Shown one piece after another: positions 38,569-49,818 of a stretch of 64,000 bases of DNA; the first letter of the stretch is position 1; each line of letters begins with the position of its first letter. The position numbers were made by a program, and so were the translations under genes. The stretch comes from Malachius bipustulatus (lineage: Eukaryota > Arthropoda > Insecta > Coleoptera > Melyridae): NCBI GenBank assembly GCA_910589415.1, contig OU342639.1, positions 26,420,268-26,484,267 of the forward strand, read 5' to 3'. Under the pieces are notes generated by a model. The model did not search any database and was not told the origin of the DNA. It saw only the letters and a program-made list of their open reading frames with translations.

Positions 38569-40447
38569 GGGCATAAATTAAGAAAATGATAAAGCTACCT
38601 TTATTACTGAAATTACCCAACAGTTTTAACACAAACTTACAGTTCCAGTCAGAACACATCTAGTTTTGGAGGAACGATGACTTACTTATGAATTTTCTAA
38701 GCAGAACATTGAATTATCAGCACAGCTATCAGAATTTGGACTTCCCACTTAGTTAGTTCGCTAATTGCTAATTTACAAGCTATCATCTCGTATTAATGTA
38801 GTCGTAGAGCAGCGATACTTTTACCGAATAATCTCTCAGCTAGAAATCTGAATATTAGAAAAATTTCATCCATTTTTATAACTATTTTTAGTATGCAAAT
38901 TGGAAGAAAGGTTATTGTGACACCATTCTTTTCTTCTTTTTTATTTGAACCTATTTTTTAAATTTTATTTTGAAGGTTATTTTTTATAGAGTTTGGAGTT
39001 TTTTCGAAACACTACGAGGCGATTTTTTTATGAGGTGAGAAAAAGTGGAATAGAAATGTAGTGCAATAGCATTCTTGCGCGACTAAATGCCCCTAAAAAT
39101 AATATTCCTTTTCTGGCCTAACAAAAAATATACGATATGGATGAAGACATAAAAACTTAATAGTAGTGAAGCCGCAAATTAGTCAAAATTTTAGTCACAG
39201 AATTAATTGACATCGTGACGGCATGATATTCATCAAAACCCCGAATTCTGACATGGACCATGTTATAAAAGAAAAACATAATTATAAGTCAACCTTTGCT
39301 GTTGATGCACTTACATAAATAAAGTTCTTTACATAAATAATAATAAAAAGAAATATTTTAACCATATAGATGACCTCTCATGATATAGAAGACAATTGAT
39401 GCAATATCTTCGACAGTGAAAATGTTAATCAAAAATGGGAAAATTGCCAGACAAGAGGCGAAGAAAAGAAGCAAATGGACAAAGAAAAACCGTTAACTTT
39501 CAAGTATATAAAGTACAAACAAATCACTCAAGGAATGTTTTAAGAAATTGAAAAAACTATTGAAATAACTATTTCTGTGGTTGGAGTTTTAATCAAATTG
39601 ATTGAAGGATAATAATAATGAAATGAAGGATGAAATGCACCATAATTACACACATGCAGCTACAATGCTATTATTTGTCTTGGAATATTCTGGTTGCACA
39701 AACATTGATGGTAAAAAAAACAACCACAACATTTTGGATCCTTCTATGGAGTTTTTCAGCAATGAAAATCCACTTTTATGATAATTCAAAAAACAAAATG
39801 TCGGACTTTCATGGTTTTCCAAAATTTCTCGGACTTAAGCCAATAATGTATAATTTACTTTCCTATCTAGCTGCATTAGAATATATTAAAAAATAAAATG
39901 TCATAAAATAATATGGTATATGATAATATACCATAATTATTGAAGTATGGGTATTTCAGATACAAAGAAGTTACCTAATTGAGACTTACCTAATATAAAG
40001 AATCTTTGATGTGATTTTAAGTTTTTTAATTTTTTTTTTGTTAGAGAAAAAAGAGAGCACTTCTGCATGGCAACGTTTTAAAGGGGTTTGACATGACAAA
40101 GCCAATTTTTTTTCAAGACAAAAATGATTTATTCAACGTATTTGAATGTTTCATTCTGAATTCAATAATAATGAACTACATGTTATTGTTCAATCAAGTT
40201 TATTGAGGGTCATTTACGGCGATAACATGAAATTTTGGAAAAAAAACCTGTATAAACTTCATGGTATTTTCGACAATAATACAACTTTTATAATATAAAT
40301 TTTCATGAAAATTAAAATTAAAAATTAAAAATTATATGTTTATGCCACATAAGTCAACAAATGATAAAGTTTATAACATAATTCATAATTTCGTTATCTC
40401 ACATTTCTATACGGAAATCGCTTTGACAGATCGATTTTAGTTTTTAA
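38569..40447. other. Gene-poor AT-rich stretch
   Basis: No gene or clear repeat recognised. A short palindrome (TGGTATATGATAATATACCA) lies at 39912-39931. Confidence 0.5.
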
Positions 40448-41374
40448 CAGGGTTCGCCCGATTTAAATCAACGATTTAAATCAAGTGATTTTTTTATATT
40501 AATCAAGGATTAAAATCAAAAAAATCAAAAATCAGAAATACTATGTTTTTATGGAGTTTTTTATTTACTATAATAAATTTTAATGTGCCACAAAAATCAC
40601 ACAATATTATATAGAAGGGTGAAGGGTACCATAAACCTCAGATAGTAATTATTATTGATGGAAACATTGAAAACATTTTTTATTGCTTTCTTTTAAAACT
40701 TGAAACCTTCAACCCCATTGATCATAATTTATGTATTCCTGCTGAAGTCTGAATAGATGCAGTAGGTTATTAGGGAAACAACAAATTATTGTATCTATTA
40801 TCTATATTTCATCTCCTGCATCTTTCTTTTGATCTCACTTAGCTGGACCATGAACTTGGAAATGAAAAATATAAAGGAACAAGTATATTTGTCCTTTTTT
40901 TATTATTATTTATTATGTGTTCTTGAATGGTGAGAGGGTTTGGAGGGCTTTTTGTGATACTTCCGCCCCCTAAAGAATTCTTCATAAGTAGAATTCATAA
41001 AAAATGTTTCTAACTTTTCTGAATTTTAACCGATTCTGGTAAATAAATTTGTTTCAATTCTTTAATTTAATTTTATTATTTATAAATTATATGATTCAAC
41101 AAAAACAAAAGTGAAGAAAAAAAATACAAGAGAAAATGCATAATTCATGGTGTGGCGACCACTTGTTAGCCTTAACGAAAATATGAAGCAAAAACTTCTC
41201 ACATATCTGATGTGTGAGCGTAAAAGAGCGGAAAATAGATCATACCACATTATTAGAAATAAAAAAAATAAAGAAATCAAAAAAATCAAATAAATCAAAA
41301 AAATCACGATTTTTTAATTAAAATCATTGATTTTTAATTTTTATAAAAAAATCATGATTTTTCGACTCTACTTG
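40448..41374. mobile_element. Possible non-autonomous element with GATTTAAATC-rich inverted ends
   Basis: The left end reads CAGGGTTCGCCCGATTTAAA. The right end, reverse-complemented, reads CAAGTAGAGTCGAAAAATC. Both are followed by about 90 bases of repeated GATTTTTTT/AATCAA words in inverted orientation. The ends are hAT-like in style, but no 8 bp duplication is visible and the inverted region is low complexity, so the call is tentative. Confidence 0.4.
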
Positions 41375-41424
41375 TGACACATCGTTCCTAAGGTCATCTT
41401 TTCCGCTGCATTAAATGAGGTCAT

Positions 41425-41650
41425 GATATACGCCATTTCGAAGGTCTTTCTAAGGTTTCACTTTTATATTCGCAAATTTAAAAAAGTTATGGCATGTTTC
41501 AATAATTGTTGTACCCACATCATCACAAAAATTCAACACACTGTTATCAATTTTGAAAACAAGCCGTAATTTTTTTGAGTTTACGAATATAAAAGTGAAA
41601 CTTTTGAGAAACGTGCTCCTTAGAAAAAGCTTCGAAATGGTTCATTTTAT
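41425..41650. repeat. Small inverted repeat
   Basis: ACGCCATTTCGAAGG near 41430 and TTTCACTTTTATATTCG near 41456 are mirrored by CGAATATAAAAGTGAAA at 41584-41600 and GCTTCGAAATGG at 41629-41640. Arms are about 60-70 bp with a loop of about 90 bp. Confidence 0.6.
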
Positions 41651-41829
41651 ACCATTTTTTCATATCATTCGCCATCGAGTTTGCCATTATACCGAATAGG
41701 TATCAAAGAAAAATTAAAAACCCATAACGCAAGTAATATTACTTTATATTGAAGTTTCTTTTTTTCGAAAAAAGGTGAATAAAATTTCAATTTATTTTTA
41801 TATTTTTTTTAATTTTTGGTTTCCATAAT

Positions 41830-42127
41830 TTTTTTATACCGAACGACATAAAAAATAATATAGCGGCGATGAGAAAAACAAAAATTGACTGAAATTCTGG
41901 GATCTAGTCGGATTAGAAAATTTATGTAATGCCAAGAAAATTTAATTAATTTGCAATACTAAAAAAGATAAATGGCAAAAATAATAAATCATGACTTTTC
42001 AGTTTTTTCTGAATATTCCAGGAACTACTCAAGATAACCTATTGATTTTTTTTTTCAGATTCTTATTAAACATAAAATTGTGCAACTTTTCTCTAATTTA
42101 ACCGCCCTCGTATCTCTTAAAGTTTCC
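41830..42127 (+). repeat. Dispersed repeat family A, copy 5
   Basis: Begins TATACCGAACGACATAAAAA and ends CTCTAATTTAACCGCCCTCG then TATCTCTTAAAG, the same boundaries as the other family A units. It lies 300 bp left of the BEL insertion. Confidence 0.7.
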
Positions 42128-42426
42128 AATTTTTCAATGTGATCCCTTCCTTCTCTTGAACACACTGTATAGTCGAAGGTGTCAACGTGTATGATGAAAA
42201 TTCTATTCTATAGTATATAATAAAAAAAAAACAGATAAACAAGGAGAAGCGAGTAGGACTTAGTAAGGTTATCTTGCTCGTTAATGACCTACCAGCTATT
42301 TCCACAACAAACTTGTTTTCCAGTTTCCACAAAAAATAAATCATAAATAACTAACATTTTCCCAAGATCAAGATCAAACCTGATGGATGTTAAATAAATA
42401 TCGCCCTGTTTTTATTGTTTATTATA

Positions 42427-42431
42427 GAAAC
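42427..42431. other. Left target-site duplication GAAAC of the BEL element
   Basis: Five bases identical to 49819-49823, the usual duplication length for LTR elements of this group. Confidence 0.9.
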
Positions 42432-43016
42432 TGTTCCAAATTTACTTATTTTACTATTTTACTATTAAATTTACTAATTTTTATGTAAAGTTGGTTGCAT
42501 ACAACTAACCTCGTCTTTATTCAAAATAAAAGCAAGGGTAGTAATAAGGCAATACCATCCTATCCTTTTCCCCTTATCCTCTCTCTCTCTCTCTCTCTCT
42601 CGCATCCCCCTGGACAACGGAGAAGAGATTATGAACTCTCTTCCTTTCCAACTCTCGCCACGAAAGGTCGGGCATCTCTACTCAACTCTCTTCCTTTTCA
42701 ACTCTCGCGACGAAAGGTCGGTCTACTCTACCACAGCACTCTACTCAAGACGCGCTTCTTTCTTCAACTCTCGCTCGTGTCGTGTCTCAACGAAAGAAAA
42801 CTCTCTCTCGTGCTTCGCGAACATTTCAAAAATAACGAAAATTAACCGCTCTCTTCACCGATAATTAAAGCAATAAGTGAACTCAAGCAATCCAGTGCAA
42901 GAACACCAGAAGGACGACTTCAAGCCACCCGCACCTATACACTCACCAGGTAATTTGCATTTTCTTTACTGCCTTTGCTTGTTATTTTCAATTCTAAAGA
43001 ACAAAGAAACGGTTCA
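42432..43016 (+). repeat. 5' LTR of the BEL/Pao element
   Basis: 585 bp, TGTT...TTCA. It contains AATAAA at 42525, a CT run at about 42581-42601, and a partial tandem duplication of about 48 bp around the CACGAAAGGTCGG / GACGAAAGGTCGG phrases (42659 and 42709). The LTR also carries fortuitous open frames (116 and 77 codons), identical in both copies; I do not treat them as genes. It would hold the element's promoter by analogy with other LTRs. Confidence 0.95.
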
Positions 43017-43021
43017 TTAGA

Positions 43022-43039
43022 TGGTCCTTCGTCACCGGA
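43022..43039 (+). promoter_or_regulatory. Probable tRNA primer binding site
   Basis: Five bases after the LTR the sequence reads TGGTCCTTCGTCACCGGA. TGG is the complement of the tRNA CCA end, and the first ten bases agree with the complement of an insect tRNA-Tyr 3' end as I recall it. The next bases diverge, so the primer identity is tentative. Confidence 0.5.
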
Positions 43040-43820
43040 TATCGGTTTGAAACATCGAAGATCTGGTTTTGTTGTATGCACCTAGCTTAATTGTTTAATT
43101 TAAATATCGGTAATTAAAATCTCAAATTTATTTCAATCCTACTCATAATACTCGAGGTTACATCACGTCGTTTCAAGTGTGTCGTATCCGGAACTCGAAA
43201 AAACGATTCAAGTTTTTTCAATTAGTTATACTTAAACATTTAAAATCGCGTTTTTTAGCAAATAAGAACTTCCGTTCTTCAAAATCTATTGTCTCCCTCG
43301 CAGCAAATTCTAAATCGAATAAGTAGTAACTACATAATTTAAAGCTCGTTAGTAGGTAGGTCCCTACATTCCTGTTTATACCTACGTATTTAGGTATTCG
43401 TATTTCCTTTGTTGTTGGCGTAGGTAGGTGCCATAATATCGGCAGAAACAGATCTCATCAGCCAACACGTGCGTTGTTCAGGCTACTTTCTCGCTCGCCC
43501 ATCTTATTATTATACCTAGGGCCTACCGGTTTAAGGGTGGGTATAACATTCTCGCACCACGTGCTCACTCAGAGACATATTTACGGATTTTATAATTTTA
43601 ATAAATTCCTCTTTATGCTCGGATAATTATTATTACTCTCTCTTTCTACGACGTTCCTTTGTTTATTAATTAATTTAATAAATTCTTACTCATCAAAATT
43701 TTCTCTAAGGGTAATAAAATTCCTACTTGTCTGCTCGATATTTGTGGTTTAGCAGGTTCGTTTGTTATAATTACTACCTATATCTATATTACTCATTCTC
43801 ATTGCCTCATCTAAATTAAG

Positions 43821-46800
43821 ATGGCAAAAATACGCGAAGCTAAAGCGAAAAGAGACAGTTTAATTAATCAATTAACAGAAACCTTACACCTGGCAGAAAC
43901 AGCAAGAGAACAATTATCGTTTCGTTCCCTGTTTACTCGACGTTATGAACGGGTTCAAGTCATTCATGAGCAATTTTCTGAAATTCAGGGTAGCTTGTTA
44001 TCGCTTCTCTCTGCTCAAGTTGATGTCGATCTTAACGCAGAGGATGCAGTACGCAAAAATTTTGATACCATGTATTTCACCATTGAGGATATATATCATA
44101 CTCTTTTCCCTAATACTGGCAGCGCTCTTGCTGGTACTCCCATTGTGAACAACAGTTTCTCTACCTCTGGCCCACATATTCGTTTGCCAAAAATACCTTT
44201 AAGAACCTTCGATGGTCATTTCTCTGATTGGGTTCCATTCATTCAGTGCTACGACAATGCGATCCATAACAATGACTCCTTATCTGCAATTGACAAGTTT
44301 CAATATCTTTTAAGCTCATTACAAAAAGAACCGTTGAACATCATCAAATCTCTAACCATGTCTGTGGAAAATTATCCCATAGCCTACAAAATGTTGACAG
44401 ATCGTTATGAGAACAAGCGGAAGTTAGCATCACATTACTGGACGGAGATTTACTCCTTATCTCAACTCCACTCTGAATCGGCAAAAGGTTTGCGAACTCT
44501 TCTCGACAAATTTAGGGAAAATCGTTGCGCTCTCAAGGCGTTGCAACTCTCAGATAACCTTGAAGACTTCATGTGGTTTCAGTTGCTTTTCGGAAAACTC
44601 GATCCAGAAACTCGTAAGTCATTCGAAGGCGAAATCAGGAACGAGAACACCGATATTCCCAAATTTTCTTCTTTGGAATCTTTCATTGACAGTCAGTGTC
44701 AAATTCTCGAATCTATCAACGATTCGTCTAAAACAACTAAAAGGTCGCAATCTCCTAAGCCTCAGTTCAAATCTAATTCGAACAGAATCTTTCCTCAACG
44801 CGGTAAACCATTCCCAACAAACTCGTTCTCGGCTACCGTGTCTAGCGGTTGTGGATTATGCTCAGCACAGCATAAAATCTACAATTGTCCCACATTGCTC
44901 CAAAAAAACCCACGGGATCGGTTTAATTTAATTAAACAGCACAATCTGTGCGCAAACTGTCTCAGTTTCCATCCAAATGATCCCTGTTCCTCTAAAGGCT
45001 CTTGTCGCAGCTGTAAGTCCACTAGGCATCACAGTCTGCTGCATTTCGACTCTCAATATTCTCAAAGTGCTCCTGGTAATCCACAAACTCAGGAAGCCAA
45101 GGCTTCTTCAGAACCTCTTCCTGGGCCCTCTTTTCAGTCTGCCTTGCATAGCAACGTAAATTCAACCCAAACAGTTCTCCTAGCAACTGCTTTGATCGAA
45201 ATCGAAGACAGTCATGGAACCTTCCAAACCATGCGTTGCCTTCTAGACTCCGGAAGCCAGGCTCATTTTATCACTTCCAAGGGAGTTCAACGTCTGGGTT
45301 TGAAACGCACTCGCGCCAAATTGCCGATCCAAGGTCTTGGCTTAAACTCCACTGTCTCGGAAGGGACAGTCGATTGCACAATTCGCCCTCGTGGAAACTC
45401 ACAATCCACTCTCTCTCTCAAGGCGGTTGTGTTACCAAAAATTTGTGCAGCTATGCCTCCTTGCAAAATTGACATCGCAAATTGGCAACATCTCACAAAT
45501 TTAACTCTTGCTGATCCTCATTTCAATATTCCCTCAAACATTGATATTCTCATTGGAGCGGAATTATTCCCTCAAATCACGCTGAATGGTCAAATTCCGG
45601 GTATCCAAGGACAGGCCACAGCAATCAATTCTATTTTCGGTTGGATTTTAATGGGAAATGCATCCCCAATAATTCCAAACACTATAAGCTCGCTCTTTGT
45701 TTCATTCGAACAAACTTTAGACTCCACACTACGGCAATTTTGGGCAGTGGAAGAGCCACCTCAGGCCAGTTCCGTGTCCCCAGAAGACGAGTTGTGTGAG
45801 AAAATCTATTCTTCCACTGTGAAGAGAGATGACTCCGGACGATATACTGTGTCCTTGCCCTTTCAAGAAGCAAATCCCGAATTTCCCGGTTCAAGGGAAA
45901 TTGCTCTTCATCGTTTTCATCTTTTGGAAAAGCGCTTGGCACGCAATCCCGAACTCCGATCTTCTTATGTTGAATTTCTAGAGGATTATAAACAACAAGG
46001 TCATATGATCCCGGTCGATAGCAGCACTTCTAAACACTGTTATTACCTACCGCATCATTGCGTCACACGCCCCGAAAAGACTACTACTAAACTCAGAGTG
46101 GTCTTCGACGGGTCGGCCAAGTCTTTTAACAAAAAATCGCTCAATGACACGCTTCTTGTGGGTCCCAAACTCATACAAGACCTTATGGTCATAATCTTGA
46201 AATTTCGCCTGCATCAAGTAGTGTTGATAGCAGACATTCGCCAGATGTATCGGCAGATACTCGTGGCACCTGAACATCGTGACTTCCAACGGATTCTTTG
46301 GCGAACCGATCCAAGTCAACCAGTCCAAGATTTTCAATTAACCACAGTCCCCTTTGGGTTTTCTTGCTCTCCGTATCTAGCCATACGAACACTCCATCAA
46401 TTAGCTGATGATGAACAGTCTCTCTATCCCATCGCGGCTCCTGTGCTCAAGGAGGACATATATGTTGACGACGTGGTTACTGGTTGCGCTTCGTTTGAGC
46501 AGGCCGCCATCCTAAAGTCACAACTCATAGATCTTTGCAAACGAGGAGGTTTTACGCTACATAAGTGGTGTAGTAACTATCCGGAGCTCGCTAAAGGTTC
46601 GGATTCGTGTAGCAATGACAACGCGTTTCAATTTGATGCTGACCCAAACTCAACAATCAAGGTTTTGGGTTTGAAATGGCAGCCTTCAACCGATAGTTTT
46701 ACCTACTCAGTCGAGCCATCTCGTCGCTCTTGCACCAAGCGAGTCATTCTCTCCGAACTCGCAAGGATTTTCGACCCTATGGGTTTCTTATCTCCTCTCT

Positions 46801-48998
46801 CCTTCTTTGCGAAGCATCTTATTCAACATCTGTGGTTTTTAAACTTGGAATGGGATGAAACACCACCTCCGAATGTCGTGGAGCGATGGGAACGTTACCA
46901 AGACCAGTTACCGTTGGTCTCACAAATAGAAATCTTTCGAAACCTTCATATCAATGATGGTGTTAGTTTCCAACTCCACGGATTTTCCGATGCCTCAGAA
47001 GCAGGTTACTCCGCGGTAGTGTACCTCAGAACGGTAGATCAACAGGGAAATATTCACGTCAGTCTGATCCTTGCCAAGTCGAAGGTAGCCCCATTGAAAA
47101 AACGCACTCTTCCACAGCTCGAACTGTGCGGAGCTTATCTTCTAACCAAGCTAATCATTTCCGTCAAAACCACTTACTCCAAGCATCTGATCATTTCCGA
47201 TGTCTACATGTGGACTGATTCCACAGTAGTACTTTCGTGGTTGAGACAATCACCTCACCAATTGAAAACATTCGTTAGCAATCGCGTGAGCTTCATCCAA
47301 GAACACATTTCTCCTTCATCGTGGAGGCATGTTAAGTCCTCGTTGAATCCTGCCGATTGCGCATCAAGAGGCCTCCTACCTCAAGACCTTTTGAACAATA
47401 AACTCTGGTGGACAGGCCCCGAATATATTCATTTAGATCGCCAGCTTTGGCCCTCTTTCTCTCTCTTGCCCACTTCGGTAGAAACGGAAACTCAAATTCA
47501 AGCCGAACAAAAGACAACTGTCTTGCTCGCTTCAATAGACGCTACTCTCAGTGCGTCATTGCTAAATAAATTTTCATCGCTGAAGAAAATTCAGTCAATA
47601 ATCTCTTATGCATTCCGTTTCATCAACAACGCGAGGAAGCCTCATGAGAAACAAACAGGCGTTCTAACTCAAGGAGAAATGCATAAGGCTTTGATGTTTT
47701 TAGCAAAATCTGTTCAGGGTCAGATCTTTAACTGCGAGATGGAATCTCTTCGTAAAGGAAAGGTAACCTCACAGCCCCTACGAAAATTAAACCCCTTCAT
47801 CGATAGTGAGGGAGTTCTCAGGGTGGGCGGCCGTTTAACTCACTCCTCTTTGTCCTTTAATGCGAAGCACCCAGTCTTGCTTCCGAAAAGGCATCGCCTC
47901 ACCCAGCTCATCATCGAACAGTTTCATAAGGATCTGTTACATCCTGGCCCTCAAACTCTTCATTTTCTTCTCCGGCAGCAATTTTGGATTCTGTCGGCAA
48001 AATCGTCTATTCGCCATTATCTGTCACAATGCCATAAATGTTTTCGCACTAATCCCAAGGCGCTTACACCTCCCATGGGAGATCTTCCCGCAGCTCGAAT
48101 CAATCAAGTTAAACCGTTTTCTCGTACCGGTGTTGATTTCGCAGGCCCCTATACCATCACAATGGGACGCCATCGAGGTGCTAAGTCAACCAAGGCCTAC
48201 GTATGTGTATTCGTTTGCTTCGCCACAAAGGCCATTCACGTCGAATTGGTATCTGATCTAACATCTGACGCCTTTCTAGCTGCGTTACGTCGCTTTGTCT
48301 CACGACGCGGTCAGTTAACGGATTTGTACAGTGATTGCGGCACGAACTTCGTTGGCGCCAACAAGCTACTCCGATCATATGCTCAAGGTGCATGTGATGC
48401 TCTTAACATAAAATGGCATTTCAACCCCCCTTCAGCACCCCACTTCGGCGGATTATGGGAGGCGGGGGTAAAATCTGTGAAAACTCACCTTACTCGAGTT
48501 ATTGGCGAACAGATCCTCACGTACGAGGAGTTGTATACGTTTCTCGTTCAGATTGAGGCCATGCTCAACTCACGTCCGCTCTTCGACGTAAGTTCTAACC
48601 CCAATGATCTCTGCGCCCTCAGTCCTGGACATTTTCTGACTCTAGCCCCCCTCACTTCGGTCCCTGATCAAGACCTAACAGATATTCGGCTCAATCGCCT
48701 CACTCGATGGCAACTAATTCAGCGGATGCAACAGGACTTCTGGCATCGTTGGCACTCGGAATATCTCCACACTCTCCAGCAACGCGCAAAATGGTTTGAG
48801 CCTTGTAGGATTCTCAAACCCAACATGGTCGTTTTAGTCAAGGATGACCAAGCCAAACCCCTTCAGTGGTCGCTCGCGCGAGTTCTCGAAGTTCATTCGG
48901 GACGCGATGGCACCGCTCGTGTTGCCACAGTACAAACGGCAAAGGGTATCGTTCAAAGGCCACTTGTAAAGTTGTGTCCTTTGCCACAGGCCGATTAA
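43821..48998 (+). CDS. BEL/Pao Gag-Pol polyprotein, intact (1725 aa)
   Basis: Retrotransposon polyprotein that would package, reverse transcribe and integrate the element RNA. In order: coiled N-terminus; Gag core of DUF1759 type (about 120-275, with RLPKIPLRTFDG); Cys/His zinc-knuckle region (344-404, CGLC, CANC, CRSC); aspartic protease with DSGS (catalytic D476); reverse transcriptase from about 740, with VVFDGS (761-766), D805 and YVDD (881-884); RNase H with D1057, E1101, D1133 and D1179; integrase HHCC zinc site (H1369, H1374, C1404, C1407); integrase core D1439, D1505, E1547 (41 residues between the last two); C-terminal DUF5641-like tail (about 1625-1720). All key residues are present with no stop or frameshift. 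The ATG at 43821 has an in-frame TAA nine bases upstream. The length is normal for the family. The codon composition is less AT-rich than the flanks. Confidence 0.98.
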   Translation: MAKIREAKAKRDSLINQLTETLHLAETAREQLSFRSLFTRRYERVQVIHEQFSEIQGSLLSLLSAQVDVDLNAEDAVRKNFDTMYFTIEDIYHTLFPNTGSALAGTPIVNNSFSTSGPHIRLPKIPLRTFDGHFSDWVPFIQCYDNAIHNNDSLSAIDKFQYLLSSLQKEPLNIIKSLTMSVENYPIAYKMLTDRYENKRKLASHYWTEIYSLSQLHSESAKGLRTLLDKFRENRCALKALQLSDNLEDFMWFQLLFGKLDPETRKSFEGEIRNENTDIPKFSSLESFIDSQCQILESINDSSKTTKRSQSPKPQFKSNSNRIFPQRGKPFPTNSFSATVSSGCGLCSAQHKIYNCPTLLQKNPRDRFNLIKQHNLCANCLSFHPNDPCSSKGSCRSCKSTRHHSLLHFDSQYSQSAPGNPQTQEAKASSEPLPGPSFQSALHSNVNSTQTVLLATALIEIEDSHGTFQTMRCLLDSGSQAHFITSKGVQRLGLKRTRAKLPIQGLGLNSTVSEGTVDCTIRPRGNSQSTLSLKAVVLPKICAAMPPCKIDIANWQHLTNLTLADPHFNIPSNIDILIGAELFPQITLNGQIPGIQGQATAINSIFGWILMGNASPIIPNTISSLFVSFEQTLDSTLRQFWAVEEPPQASSVSPEDELCEKIYSSTVKRDDSGRYTVSLPFQEANPEFPGSREIALHRFHLLEKRLARNPELRSSYVEFLEDYKQQGHMIPVDSSTSKHCYYLPHHCVTRPEKTTTKLRVVFDGSAKSFNKKSLNDTLLVGPKLIQDLMVIILKFRLHQVVLIADIRQMYRQILVAPEHRDFQRILWRTDPSQPVQDFQLTTVPFGFSCSPYLAIRTLHQLADDEQSLYPIAAPVLKEDIYVDDVVTGCASFEQAAILKSQLIDLCKRGGFTLHKWCSNYPELAKGSDSCSNDNAFQFDADPNSTIKVLGLKWQPSTDSFTYSVEPSRRSCTKRVILSELARIFDPMGFLSPLSFFAKHLIQHLWFLNLEWDETPPPNVVERWERYQDQLPLVSQIEIFRNLHINDGVSFQLHGFSDASEAGYSAVVYLRTVDQQGNIHVSLILAKSKVAPLKKRTLPQLELCGAYLLTKLIISVKTTYSKHLIISDVYMWTDSTVVLSWLRQSPHQLKTFVSNRVSFIQEHISPSSWRHVKSSLNPADCASRGLLPQDLLNNKLWWTGPEYIHLDRQLWPSFSLLPTSVETETQIQAEQKTTVLLASIDATLSASLLNKFSSLKKIQSIISYAFRFINNARKPHEKQTGVLTQGEMHKALMFLAKSVQGQIFNCEMESLRKGKVTSQPLRKLNPFIDSEGVLRVGGRLTHSSLSFNAKHPVLLPKRHRLTQLIIEQFHKDLLHPGPQTLHFLLRQQFWILSAKSSIRHYLSQCHKCFRTNPKALTPPMGDLPAARINQVKPFSRTGVDFAGPYTITMGRHRGAKSTKAYVCVFVCFATKAIHVELVSDLTSDAFLAALRRFVSRRGQLTDLYSDCGTNFVGANKLLRSYAQGACDALNIKWHFNPPSAPHFGGLWEAGVKSVKTHLTRVIGEQILTYEELYTFLVQIEAMLNSRPLFDVSSNPNDLCALSPGHFLTLAPLTSVPDQDLTDIRLNRLTRWQLIQRMQQDFWHRWHSEYLHTLQQRAKWFEPCRILKPNMVVLVKDDQAKPLQWSLARVLEVHSGRDGTARVATVQTAKGIVQRPLVKLCPLPQAD

Positions 48999-49220
48999 AC
49001 TCTCTATCGGTAAACTCTCTACTCATTATTCGGCGTACTTAATAATGGTAGATCCTCTGTACATAATTATTACTCATTTTTCATGTTCATTTGGTATTTT
49101 AAGTTTCTCATTATTTGCTCTACCAAATTTCAAACTTGGGAATTTGGTACCCTCGTTCTTGCCCATGTAGGCAAGCTAATCGCTCTTAAATGTTTTCTCC
49201 TTGTGAAAATACTGTGTATT

Positions 49221-49233
49221 TTGGTGGGCGGAA
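49221..49233 (+). promoter_or_regulatory. Weak polypurine tract before the 3' LTR
   Basis: The 13 bases ending GGTGGGCGGAA directly before the 3' LTR are purine-rich and sit where plus-strand priming is expected. It is interrupted by pyrimidines, so the call is positional. Confidence 0.4.
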
Positions 49234-49818
49234 TGTTCCAAATTTACTTATTTTACTATTTTACTATTAAATTTACTAATTTTTATGTAAAGTTGGTTGC
49301 ATACAACTAACCTCGTCTTTATTCAAAATAAAAGCAAGGGTAGTAATAAGGCAATACCATCCTATCCTTTTCCCCTTATCCTCTCTCTCTCTCTCTCTCT
49401 CTCGCATCCCCCTGGACAACGGAGAAGAGATTATGAACTCTCTTCCTTTCCAACTCTCGCCACGAAAGGTCGGGCATCTCTACTCAACTCTCTTCCTTTT
49501 CAACTCTCGCGACGAAAGGTCGGTCTACTCTACCACAGCACTCTACTCAAGACGCGCTTCTTTCTTCAACTCTCGCTCGTGTCGTGTCTCAACGAAAGAA
49601 AACTCTCTCTCGTGCTTCGCGAACATTTCAAAAATAACGAAAATTAACCGCTCTCTTCACCGATAATTAAAGCAATAAGTGAACTCAAGCAATCCAGTGC
49701 AAGAACACCAGAAGGACGACTTCAAGCCACCCGCACCTATACACTCACCAGGTAATTTGCATTTTCTTTACTGCCTTTGCTTGTTATTTTCAATTCTAAA
49801 GAACAAAGAAACGGTTCA
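49234..49818 (+). repeat. 3' LTR of the BEL/Pao element
   Basis: Same length and, by reading, same sequence as the 5' LTR, offset by exactly 6802 bases. Both copies give the same 116- and 77-codon fortuitous frames, which supports identity over at least that part. Confidence 0.95.

Larger units (their letters stand above)
42432..49818 (+). mobile_element. Complete BEL/Pao LTR retrotransposon, 7387 bp
   Basis: Two 585 bp LTRs (42432-43016 and 49234-49818) begin TGTTCCAAAT and end CGGTTCA. They look identical on reading. A 5 bp target duplication GAAAC flanks the element at 42427-42431 and 49819-49823. Between the LTRs is a leader of about 800 bp and one open Gag-Pol frame (43821-48998). Domain order protease, reverse transcriptase, RNase H, integrase, with the YVDD signature and a DUF1759-type Gag, places it in the BEL/Pao group. 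No envelope frame is present in the 235 bp before the 3' LTR. Identical LTRs and an intact frame indicate a very recent insertion. It lies antisense to Mef2. Confidence 0.97.

Noticed and set aside
42495..42845. 116- and 77-codon frames inside the 5' LTR (and the same in the 3' LTR)
   Set aside because: They are overlapping frames in LTR sequence, duplicated because the LTRs are identical; no known LTR protein of this kind in BEL/Pao elements.
48999..49233. Envelope gene in the BEL element
   Set aside because: Only 235 bp separate the Gag-Pol stop from the 3' LTR, with no open frame of suitable length or signal sequence.
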